From an uncultured Flavobacteriales bacterium (GTDB lineage Bacteria; Bacteroidota; Bacteroidia; Flavobacteriales; Flavobacteriaceae): DNA of 12,653 nucleotides. The stretch is from assembly GCA_913009535.1 (NCBI GenBank), contig CAJVXR010000038.1:1-12653 (forward strand), written 5' to 3'. A model generated the notes under the pieces. That model was not told the origin of the DNA. It made no database searches and was given only the letters and a program-made list of their open reading frames with translations. The translations under genes and the position numbers were made by a program. This document shows positions 6,432-12,653 of this stretch, piece after piece; position 1 is the stretch's first letter; every line of letters begins with the position of its first letter.

Positions 6432-7714
6432 TATAGTTTTGCTATGACATCTGAAATAGATCTCGTTAATTCAAATCTACTATATTTATTAATATTATAA
6501 GGAGAAACTTTCAGAGTATTATTAAGAAACTTGCCGTAACTAGATGATATATAGTTAAATAAATCATCTTCTTCATTATAATTAAAACTATAACCAACTT
6601 TTGTTTCTGTAATAATTTTCTTAACATCTATATTGTTTGAAATAGATATAATTGGCCTATTAGAGTTTAAATACTCGAATAATTTTGCAGGGATTATTGA
6701 ATTTGATTCATTATTGTTCGTTTGAATAAGAAGAAGAATTTGTGATTTCTTTAAATATTTTTTAGTATCACTATATGGAATATGACCAATTAATTTAACA
6801 TATATATCTAAAGAGAATTCTTTAACAGAAAGTATAACTTCATCACTAACATTACCGATTAAATTTAAGATGAATGAATCTTTAAAACCTTCAATTTCTT
6901 TTATAGCTTTACTTAAAACCCTCCATAACATTTCAGGGTTTCTATCAGATAAAATAGAACCAATATGAGAAATTGTAAATTTCTTATCTAAAACAGCTAG
7001 GTTATCATTAGAATAATCAAAACCATTTGTAATAGTCGAAATATGGGTTTTAGTTAACTTACTATATTCATCCTTTAAAGTGTCTGATGTAACGACTATG
7101 TGATCCGCATCATTAAGTACTCCAAGTTCTAATAGTTTATGTTTAGCTAAAGTAGATTTTGAGAAATAAAACTTTTTATGATACCAAATATTCGTCCATG
7201 GATCTCTAAAATCTGCTATCCATTTAATATTTGTTGATTTCTTTATTTTCTGACCAAGAAGATGCATACTATGCGGAGGACCAGTAGTTATAATAGTCTC
7301 AATCCCGTTTAATGCTATATAATTCTGAATAAAACTCACGGACTTGTTTGCCCAATATATTTTAGGGTCTGGAATGATAAAGTTACCTCTAACATAAAGC
7401 AATATTTTATCTATAAAGGTAAGATTGTTTATAGATGGAATAAGTCCATTATTGTACTGACTGTGTTTTTTTGGTAAAAATAACTTTAGTATAGAATCTA
7501 ATAAAAATATAGGTTTTTTAATTATAACAGCAGTCTCTGGGATATCAGAAATTAAAGATTGGTCTACTTGATTAATATTAGATATGTCAGGTGTGTATAT
7601 GTGGGGCTTAATATTAAATTGATCAAAATACTTAACGAATTTAAGCCATCTTTGCACACCAGGACTAGAAAATGGAGGCCAGTAATAAGTAATGATCAAG
7701 ACTTTTTTTTTCAA
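6431..7714 (-). CDS. GT4-type glycosyltransferase, TTG start
   Basis: A 427-residue cytoplasmic GT-B fold glycosyltransferase expected to add a sugar from a nucleotide donor to a lipid-linked or surface glycan. The N-terminal domain begins KKKVLIITYYWPP, with GVQRWLKFVKYF close behind (about 19-30), a typical start for this group; TTGPPHS (about 141-147) and DFRDPW (168-173) follow. The C-terminal donor domain has SHIGS, LIGHIPY and AKLFEYLNSNRPI (343-355). The glutamate E347 is present, but the usual first glutamate of the E-x7-E motif is a serine. The start codon is TTG (7714-7712): there is no ATG until after residue 140, and an in-frame TAG at 7723 leaves only TTG or ATT at 7720. It begins one base after the stop of the YfhO-family gene and overlaps the flippase start by one base. 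Confidence 0.88.
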   Translation of the reverse strand: MKKKVLIITYYWPPFSSPGVQRWLKFVKYFDQFNIKPHIYTPDISNINQVDQSLISDIPETAVIIKKPIFLLDSILKLFLPKKHSQYNNGLIPSINNLTFIDKILLYVRGNFIIPDPKIYWANKSVSFIQNYIALNGIETIITTGPPHSMHLLGQKIKKSTNIKWIADFRDPWTNIWYHKKFYFSKSTLAKHKLLELGVLNDADHIVVTSDTLKDEYSKLTKTHISTITNGFDYSNDNLAVLDKKFTISHIGSILSDRNPEMLWRVLSKAIKEIEGFKDSFILNLIGNVSDEVILSVKEFSLDIYVKLIGHIPYSDTKKYLKKSQILLLIQTNNNESNSIIPAKLFEYLNSNRPIISISNNIDVKKIITETKVGYSFNYNEEDDLFNYISSSYGKFLNNTLKVSPYNINKYSRFELTRSISDVIAKL

Positions 7715-7715
7715 T

Positions 7716-10136
7716 TTAATCTAGTTGTTTTTTGTTAATATAGTTAAATATATAAAACCCAAATAATAACAAAACTAATAAAGAACTAGCTAAGCTTAAA
7801 TAAGATGACTTTTTAACTACATCCGGACTAAAATAGCACTCAATTAAATTATCTCCTTGAGCTAGATACAAACCTCTTAGCGCAACATTAACATTATCAA
7901 AAACAGTCTCTTTTCCGTTCACTAATACTTTCCAACCTTCAGAGTAGAAAATTTCTGAAAAAACAGCATACCCTTCTTCTTTGTTACTACTTGAGTATTT
8001 TAAATAATTAGAAGTATGGTTAATTAAATCAATTTTAGCATTAACTGGGACATTGAATTTTTTAGATTTTAATTTAGTAGACACAGCACTATTTATTAAA
8101 TTCAATGTATCTAAAGCTAATATAGCTTCATTTTGATCTTTTAAATAAAATAAGTCTTTAACAAACCAGGCATTTCCTTGTGCATCTTCATTTATAAAAG
8201 CTTTTATCTTTTCATTATCATTTTTACTAATAAAGTATTTTACATTTAACATGTTTAAAACAGGCATGTGATTTTTTGATATGTAAAATTTCAATAAAGC
8301 ATCATAATTTGAAAGCTTAGCAGCATGGTAGCCTAAAACAGAATTATGAAAATAAGACGCTTTTGTTGAATTACTTGTTAAATCTAGTACTCTAAATTTA
8401 GTTGTATCATTCAATATTGATATATCTGCTTCGTTAACAACATAAGGAACTTCAACCTTATTTGCATTAACAAAATCATCTGAATTAACATAATTGTTAT
8501 TAAAAGATATTAGGTCAAACGAAACTAAAATTAGAAATGTAATGATTAGTGAGTTTGAAGATATCAATTTACTTTTATAAATATTTAGTAAGATAAAAGA
8601 GGATATTACATATAGAAAAGTTCTTATTAAGTCTGATTTAAATAAATCAATTCTGTCCAATCTTAAAGCATCTAAATAACCAGGTCCATAGCCATCCAAG
8701 AATAATGAGTCACTTACTCCTTTAAAGTCTAATAAATCTATCGAAAAGTATAAGGTAGTCAACAAAAGTATAAAAACCCCTAGAGTCTTATTTAAGGCTG
8801 CTGCAACTACTTTATTTTGTTTTTTTTGTACTATAATAGTATGTAATGAATATATAGCTAAAACAGGGATACAAAGCTCTAAAATAACCTGGATTGAACT
8901 GACAGCTCTAAATTTATTATAAAAAGGGAAATAATTTATAAATAAGTCTGTAATAAAAGACATGTTCTTGCCATAAGATAATAGTAAGGATATTAGGATA
9001 GAGGCAAGTAACCAATATTTGTTTTTATTAGATACTAAAAATAGAGATAGAATAAATAAAAAGAATACAACTATACCAATGTACGCAGGTGCTTCAACTA
9101 TAGGTTGACTGCCCCAATAAGTAGGGCTATACTCAATAGCATCTCTGGCTTGAATAGAATTAGCCCCTATAGATTTAAAATATTTGTAAGATTCTGAGTC
9201 GATGCCAAGTTTTTCTACATTCCCACCCCCTGTTATTCTAGGAATAAATAAATTTAAACTTTCAAAAATCCCATAACTATACTCGGTGATATAGTCATAA
9301 TTTAAACCATTAGATTCTATTTGGTTTCCGTCAGGTGTGATGGTGATTTCATTAGCTCCTCTAGTACTTTGTTTAGAATACTCATAGGTACTCATAATTG
9401 TACTAGCATTAAATCCAATAGCTAAAAATAAAGCAGAAAACAATATCGTTAAAGATTTGAAATATTTTTTTAAAGCATTTGTTCTAATAGAATCAATCAG
9501 AAAATAAACACCAATAGATATAACGATAAACATTAAATAATAGGTCATTTGAAAATGATTAGCACAAATCTGTAGACCTAAGGCAATTGCAGTTAAAAAG
9601 AAACCTTTATAATACTTATTATTAAAAACTAGAATTATACCAGACAATACTAGTGGCATGTAGGCAATGGCATGCGCTTTAGAATTGTGTCCTGCTCCAA
9701 TGATTATTATTAAATAGGTTGAAAAGGCAAAAAAGATAGATCCTAAAAATGCTAATTTATAATCAATTTTTAACACTAGTAAAAAAACATAAAAACTTAT
9801 AAGGTATAATAATAAATAATCAGCTGGTCTTGGTAAAAATCTAAGGAATAAATCTAATTTTTTTATGTAATTATGAGGGTATTTAGCTCCTAATAAATAT
9901 GTCGGCATTCCTGAAAAAGCACTATCTGTCCAGTAAGTTTCTGTATTAGTAGAGTCCCTGAAATCGTTCTGCTGCTTAGCCATTCCTGTGTATTGAACGA
10001 TGTCGCTTTGATAAATTTTATCACCTTCAAGAATAGGATAAAAATAAGAAATAGAAATAATGATAAATAAAACAAACACAATTAAATGATGCGTATTGAA
10101 TTTGAGAAAGGATAGTATATTATTCAACTTCTTCAT
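7716..10136 (-). CDS. YfhO-family multi-spanning membrane protein, putative GT-C glycosyltransferase
   Basis: An 806-residue inner-membrane protein. The first helix spans about residues 18-36, followed by a periplasmic loop with YQSDIVQYTGMAKQQNDFR containing D45, the position where GT-C enzymes carry the catalytic acid. About ten or more helices follow to near residue 560. Then comes an extracytoplasmic domain of about 200 residues with the YfhO hallmark VFSEIFYSEGWKVLVNGKE, and a final helix near 780-799. YfhO proteins in Gram-positives take part in glycosylating lipoteichoic or wall teichoic acids using polyprenyl-phosphate sugars; in Bacteroidota the acceptor is not established. It sits second in the operon, overlaps the DUF4834 gene by 17 bases in another frame, and leads into a glycosyltransferase and a flippase. 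This supports a role in a surface glycan. No dolichyl/undecaprenyl-phosphate sugar synthase is present here, so its donor must be made elsewhere. Confidence 0.9.
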   Translation of the reverse strand: MKKLNNILSFLKFNTHHLIVFVLFIIISISYFYPILEGDKIYQSDIVQYTGMAKQQNDFRDSTNTETYWTDSAFSGMPTYLLGAKYPHNYIKKLDLFLRFLPRPADYLLLYLISFYVFLLVLKIDYKLAFLGSIFFAFSTYLIIIIGAGHNSKAHAIAYMPLVLSGIILVFNNKYYKGFFLTAIALGLQICANHFQMTYYLMFIVISIGVYFLIDSIRTNALKKYFKSLTILFSALFLAIGFNASTIMSTYEYSKQSTRGANEITITPDGNQIESNGLNYDYITEYSYGIFESLNLFIPRITGGGNVEKLGIDSESYKYFKSIGANSIQARDAIEYSPTYWGSQPIVEAPAYIGIVVFFLFILSLFLVSNKNKYWLLASILISLLLSYGKNMSFITDLFINYFPFYNKFRAVSSIQVILELCIPVLAIYSLHTIIVQKKQNKVVAAALNKTLGVFILLLTTLYFSIDLLDFKGVSDSLFLDGYGPGYLDALRLDRIDLFKSDLIRTFLYVISSFILLNIYKSKLISSNSLIITFLILVSFDLISFNNNYVNSDDFVNANKVEVPYVVNEADISILNDTTKFRVLDLTSNSTKASYFHNSVLGYHAAKLSNYDALLKFYISKNHMPVLNMLNVKYFISKNDNEKIKAFINEDAQGNAWFVKDLFYLKDQNEAILALDTLNLINSAVSTKLKSKKFNVPVNAKIDLINHTSNYLKYSSSNKEEGYAVFSEIFYSEGWKVLVNGKETVFDNVNVALRGLYLAQGDNLIECYFSPDVVKKSSYLSLASSLLVLLLFGFYIFNYINKKQLD

Positions 10137-10368
10137 AATCTACATAATCACCAACGTTGTTTTTTGAAGGTTTCTTTTTTTTTGGAATTTTATCAATAGT
10201 AACTTCCCCTTCACTTTTTTTGTTTTCAGGTCTATTATTAGTGTTGTTAAAGTTACTTTTCATTTTATTAGTCAAGTACTTGAACAAAAAGGGTGAAAAC
10301 AATCTAGCTAAAAATTTTATAAAAAGATAACCAGCGTAAACCTTAACAAGAAATATAATTAAGCCCAT
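10120..10368 (-). CDS. DUF4834 family small membrane protein
   Basis: An 82-residue protein of unknown function resembling the DUF4834 family of Bacteroidota. Residues 2-30 are hydrophobic with interspersed aromatics and are probably one or two membrane segments (LIIFLVKVYAGYLFIKFLA, then LFSPFLFKYL). A polar, lysine- and asparagine-rich linker follows (35-72), ending in the acidic tail VGDYVDYEEVE, which together with EGEVTIDK near residue 53 is the recognisable family signature. It is the first gene of the glycan operon, and its last 17 bases overlap the start of the YfhO-family gene, so the two are probably translationally linked and may act together. The ATG at 10368 follows a TATTTTTG -7 element at a sensible distance. 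Function is not known. Confidence 0.85.
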   Translation of the reverse strand: MGLIIFLVKVYAGYLFIKFLARLFSPFLFKYLTNKMKSNFNNTNNRPENKKSEGEVTIDKIPKKKKPSKNNVGDYVDYEEVE

Positions 10369-10388
10369 ATATATTCATTATAATAATT

Positions 10389-10396
10389 CAAAAATA
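10389..10396 (-). promoter_or_regulatory. Possible -7 element for the DUF4834-YfhO-GT-flippase operon
   Basis: On the minus strand TATTTTTG (10396-10389) fits TAnnTTTG and predicts a start near 10382, about 15 nt before ATG 10368. The nearest TTTG (10414-10411) is only 14 bases upstream, too close for a normal -33 element, so the call is tentative. Confidence 0.35.
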
Positions 10397-10439
10397 CAAT
10401 TATTGTAGATCAAAAAAGTTAATAAAATAATAAAAATTA

Positions 10440-10447
10440 TATATTTG
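10440..10447 (+). promoter_or_regulatory. Predicted -7 element for the barrel-acyltransferase operon
   Basis: TATATTTG at 10440-10447 matches the Bacteroidota -7 consensus exactly and predicts a start near 10454, about 10 nt before ATG 10464. No convincing -33 TTTG is found 17-23 bases upstream; that stretch is A/T-rich. Confidence 0.45.
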
Positions 10448-10463
10448 AATAAATTGAATTATA

Positions 10464-11342
10464 ATGAACAAAACTTTATTATCTATACTACTAACTTTAC
10501 TTCCATATATAGCAATCAGCCAATATACTGATGTAATTAACTCAAACAAACCAGGAGAATCCTTTAGTGCTTTTTCAGTGGGTATTAATGTTTTACAAAT
10601 TGAAACAGGCACAACATTTTTAAAAGAAAAGCATGATTTATTAAACAGAGAGTTTATTGGTTTCGGTTTAGATTTCTCAATCAGATATGGGGTTTTTAAA
10701 GAAGAGTTAGAATTTTTAACTTATGGTACCTATCAAAATAATATTTTTTATGATTACAGATATAACCCTACACAAGAAATTAGTCAAAATAATTTTAAAG
10801 AATTTAAAGTAGCAATAAAGTACTTAGTTTACGATCCTCACAAAAATTATGAAGATATTCCAAACGTATATAGTTATAGAGCTAACCAAAAGTTTAAATG
10901 GAGGTCTTTAATACCAGCTGTTTCTGTAATGGCTGGAATTAATATCGATACAGAAAGGAATCCATTTACATCTAACGGAATTAAAGGTGTAAGCCCGTTT
11001 CTTTTAATTTCAACTCAAAACAACTTTAAAAATAATACTGTACTTATTACAAATTTAATCCTAGATAGAATAGGAAGCACTCAAACGGACTTTGAATATA
11101 TTGTTACCCTAACTAAAGCTTTGGACATCAATTGGGTAGTATTTGCAGAAACCCAAGGAATAAAAAGTGATTTTTATGCAGATAATTTATTTAGTATTGG
11201 AGCTGCATATCTATTAAATAAGGATTTCCAAATTGATGGATCAATATCTATAAACAACAAAAACACCCCAAAGGTTAGAAGATTAAATTTAGGCTTAAGT
11301 TACAGGTTCGATTTTCATATAGATAAAGCTGCAGAAAAATGA
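10464..11342 (+). CDS. Outer-membrane beta-barrel protein of the flavobacterial 'transporter' family
   Basis: A 292-residue exported protein. Residues 1-19 form a signal peptide (MNKT, hydrophobic core LLSILLTLLPYIA) with a likely signal peptidase I cut after AIS, giving a mature N-terminus QYTDVINSNKPGE. The rest is alternating polar/hydrophobic strands with turns, such as FGLDFSIRYGVF, LFSIGAAYLL and the last strand LNLGLSYRFDF, followed by a short charged tail DKAAEK. This is the pattern of a 10-12 strand outer-membrane barrel. Similar Bacteroidota proteins are annotated only as 'transporter' (phenol-degradation MetA-like family) without a proven substrate. Its stop overlaps the next gene's start as ATGA (11339-11342), so it is translationally coupled to a ceramide synthase-like acyltransferase, hinting at a link to envelope lipids. 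Transport function is not shown by sequence. Confidence 0.8.
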   Translation: MNKTLLSILLTLLPYIAISQYTDVINSNKPGESFSAFSVGINVLQIETGTTFLKEKHDLLNREFIGFGLDFSIRYGVFKEELEFLTYGTYQNNIFYDYRYNPTQEISQNNFKEFKVAIKYLVYDPHKNYEDIPNVYSYRANQKFKWRSLIPAVSVMAGINIDTERNPFTSNGIKGVSPFLLISTQNNFKNNTVLITNLILDRIGSTQTDFEYIVTLTKALDINWVVFAETQGIKSDFYADNLFSIGAAYLLNKDFQIDGSISINNKNTPKVRRLNLGLSYRFDFHIDKAAEK

Positions 11343-12463
11343 AAATAGTAAAAGTTAATAGCAGCGAAGAATTACTGAAATTTGTTAAGTTTCCTTTTAA
11401 ACTATATAAAGACTCTAAATACTGGGTACCCCCTATTATAAAAGAAGAAATTAATAGCTTTACCAAGGGGGTTAATCCAAATCTCGAAGACTGCGATGTT
11501 AATTTATTTTTAGCAATTCAAAATGATGAAGTTGTTGGAAGAATTGCAGCTATTATTAATTGGTATGAGATAAATACTCAAGGAATAAAAAAAATTAGAT
11601 TTGGCTGGTTTGATGCTATTAACGATATAAGTGTTACTAAAGCTCTAATTTATGAAGTTAATAAAATCGGAATAAATAAACAATTAAGTTTTATTGAAGG
11701 TCCAATAGGTTTTTCTAATTTAGATAAAGTCGGAGTACTTACTAGTGGCTTTGATAAAATTAGCACCATGATTACATGGTATAATTACCCTTACTATAAA
11801 GAGCATTTTGAGAAATTAAATTTTCATATTGAAAAAGAATATTTAGAGAATAAATTTGACTTTAATAATATTGACACTAAATATTACTCTAGAATGGCTG
11901 AAATTATAAAAAAAAGGTTTTTACTCAAGTCAGTTAGTTTTAAGTCTACTGAAAAAGTTTTAAGTTATGCAGATCAAATGTTTGATTTATTTAACATCTC
12001 CTATTCAAAATTATCTTCATTTATCCCAGTAAATACTAAACAGGTAAAATATATGAAGGAAAAGTTTCTTTCATTTATTAACCCAGAGTTTATAAAATTT
12101 ACACTGGACAATAATGACAAGCTTATCGGTTTTGCAATAATAATGCCTTCCTTCGCTAGTTCTTTACAAAAATCAAAAGGTAAAGTTTATCCTTTTGGAT
12201 TTCTACACTTGTTATACGCTAAAGCTTTTCCAAAAAATGTAACTCTCTTTCTAATTGGTGTACATCCTGACTATCAAAATAAAGGAGTTACAGCAGTTCT
12301 TTTTGACTCACTTCTAGTAACTTTAAAAAATAAAGGAATTAAGGAGTGTATTCGAACTCCTGAACTTAAAGATAATCTAGCAATCAATAATCTTTGGAAA
12401 AACTTTAATCCTGTAACTTATAAGACTAGATGTACTTTCAAAAAAGATTTATCTAATCCATAA
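11339..12463 (+). CDS. GNAT-fold acyltransferase of the YghO / bacterial ceramide synthase-like family
   Basis: A 374-residue cytoplasmic protein with two GNAT-like halves. The N-terminal half has WVPPIIKEE (29-37), VGRIAAI (66-72), GWFDA (89-93), EGPIGFSNLDKVGVL (120-134) and SGFD, the conserved string of the YghO/bCerS family. The C-terminal half carries the acyl-CoA/ACP-binding motif A, GVHPDYQNKGV (307-317). Members studied in Caulobacter N-acylate a sphingoid base to make (dihydro)ceramide; others have no proven function and many genomes label them hypothetical or GNAT. The downstream neighbour is an alpha-oxoamine synthase, the enzyme class that makes sphingoid or capnine bases, which fits N-acylation of such a base. 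It is co-transcribed with the upstream barrel gene through an ATGA overlap. Its last 11 bases overlap the convergent oxoamine synthase gene. I infer family from motif order recalled from memory, and the substrate from context. Confidence 0.72.
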   Translation: MKIVKVNSSEELLKFVKFPFKLYKDSKYWVPPIIKEEINSFTKGVNPNLEDCDVNLFLAIQNDEVVGRIAAIINWYEINTQGIKKIRFGWFDAINDISVTKALIYEVNKIGINKQLSFIEGPIGFSNLDKVGVLTSGFDKISTMITWYNYPYYKEHFEKLNFHIEKEYLENKFDFNNIDTKYYSRMAEIIKKRFLLKSVSFKSTEKVLSYADQMFDLFNISYSKLSSFIPVNTKQVKYMKEKFLSFINPEFIKFTLDNNDKLIGFAIIMPSFASSLQKSKGKVYPFGFLHLLYAKAFPKNVTLFLIGVHPDYQNKGVTAVLFDSLLVTLKNKGIKECIRTPELKDNLAINNLWKNFNPVTYKTRCTFKKDLSNP

Positions 12464-12653
12464 TCGGCAAATCCTTAGAAAGTTCTTTGTAGACCCCAGA
12501 AATTAATCTCTCTCTAATTGCGGAAAAAGCATCAAGTGTAACTTGAATGTCATTGGAGTTATGTGTAGCTGTAGGAATTAATCTTAATAGTATTAAACCC
12601 TTTGGAATAACAGGATAAATTACTGTTGAACAAAATATTCCATAGTTTTCTCT
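12453..12653 (-). CDS. Alpha-oxoamine synthase (PLP-dependent), C-terminal 66 residues only
   Basis: The minus strand is open from the window edge to TAG at 12455-12453 and encodes the C-terminus of a PLP enzyme of the class II aminotransferase/alpha-oxoamine synthase family (2-amino-3-ketobutyrate CoA ligase, 8-amino-7-oxononanoate synthase, serine palmitoyltransferase). The visible part reads ENYGIFCSTVIYPVIPKG, then LILLRLIPTATHN with the conserved arginine and TAxH signature, then FSAIRERL. These enzymes condense an amino acid with an acyl thioester and lose CO2. Serine or cysteate as substrate would give the base of sphingolipids or sulfonolipids; glycine would give 2-amino-3-ketobutyrate. 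The visible part cannot decide, but the adjacent ceramide synthase-like gene favours a lipid role. The two genes overlap tail-to-tail by 11 bases (12453-12463). Confidence 0.85.
   Translation of the reverse strand, partial: RENYGIFCSTVIYPVIPKGLILLRLIPTATHNSNDIQVTLDAFSAIRERLISGVYKELSKDLPIMD

Noticed and set aside
10400..10612. Minus-strand open frame crossing the barrel gene start
   Set aside because: It is antisense to the signal peptide and first strands of the barrel protein and runs across its promoter, with no independent support.
1..12653. Mobile element, CRISPR array, defence system, tRNA or phage remnant
   Set aside because: No transposase or integrase motifs, no regularly spaced repeats beyond the two 11-mer pairs, no tRNA-like cloverleaf and no terminal inverted repeats were seen on either strand.

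Overview
The window looks like a chromosomal segment of a marine-type Flavobacteriia (Bacteroidota). It is strongly AT-rich and several genes have flavobacterial family features: a DUF4834/YfhO pair, a cysteine-poor endonuclease III and an outer-membrane 'transporter' barrel. Upstream regions carry the Bacteroidota housekeeping -7 element TAnnTTTG, four times as the identical octamer TATATTTG. No IS element, tRNA, rRNA, CRISPR or phage gene is visible, and coding density is high with no gene-free stretch above 300 bases.

Region 1 (1-4868) is a stress and DNA-repair neighbourhood: a truncated bcp/PrxQ peroxiredoxin (-), nth endonuclease III (+), an ECF-type sigma factor (-) and uvrA (+). bcp/nth and sigma/uvrA are divergent pairs with promoters in the short gaps; nth and sigma converge on a hairpin. 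The sigma gene has a textbook TTTG-N19-TATATTTG promoter, a leader of about 90 nt and an 11-bp direct repeat with a 31-bp period.

Region 2 (4869-4976) is the most unusual stretch. A near-perfect sigma-54 promoter (TGGCAC-N5-TTGCA) lies just after uvrA. Its predicted start is followed by two copies of AGTTAGTTTAA and then a strong intrinsic terminator, which together predict a sigma-54-dependent small RNA of about 73 nt. No protein gene follows on that strand before the terminator.

Region 3 (4977-10368, all -) is a tight four-gene operon read DUF4834, YfhO-family membrane protein, GT4-type glycosyltransferase, Wzx-like flippase. The genes overlap or abut (17-nt overlap, 1-nt gap, 1-nt TAATG overlap) and probably build or export a cell-surface glycan.

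Region 4 (10464-12653) has an outer-membrane beta-barrel protein translationally coupled (ATGA) to a YghO/bacterial ceramide synthase-like GNAT acyltransferase. The acyltransferase converges with, and overlaps by 11 nt, the 3' end of an alpha-oxoamine synthase gene. An alpha-oxoamine synthase plus an N-acyltransferase is the core pairing for making sphingolipids or sulfonolipids, so this edge of the window may be an envelope-lipid locus.
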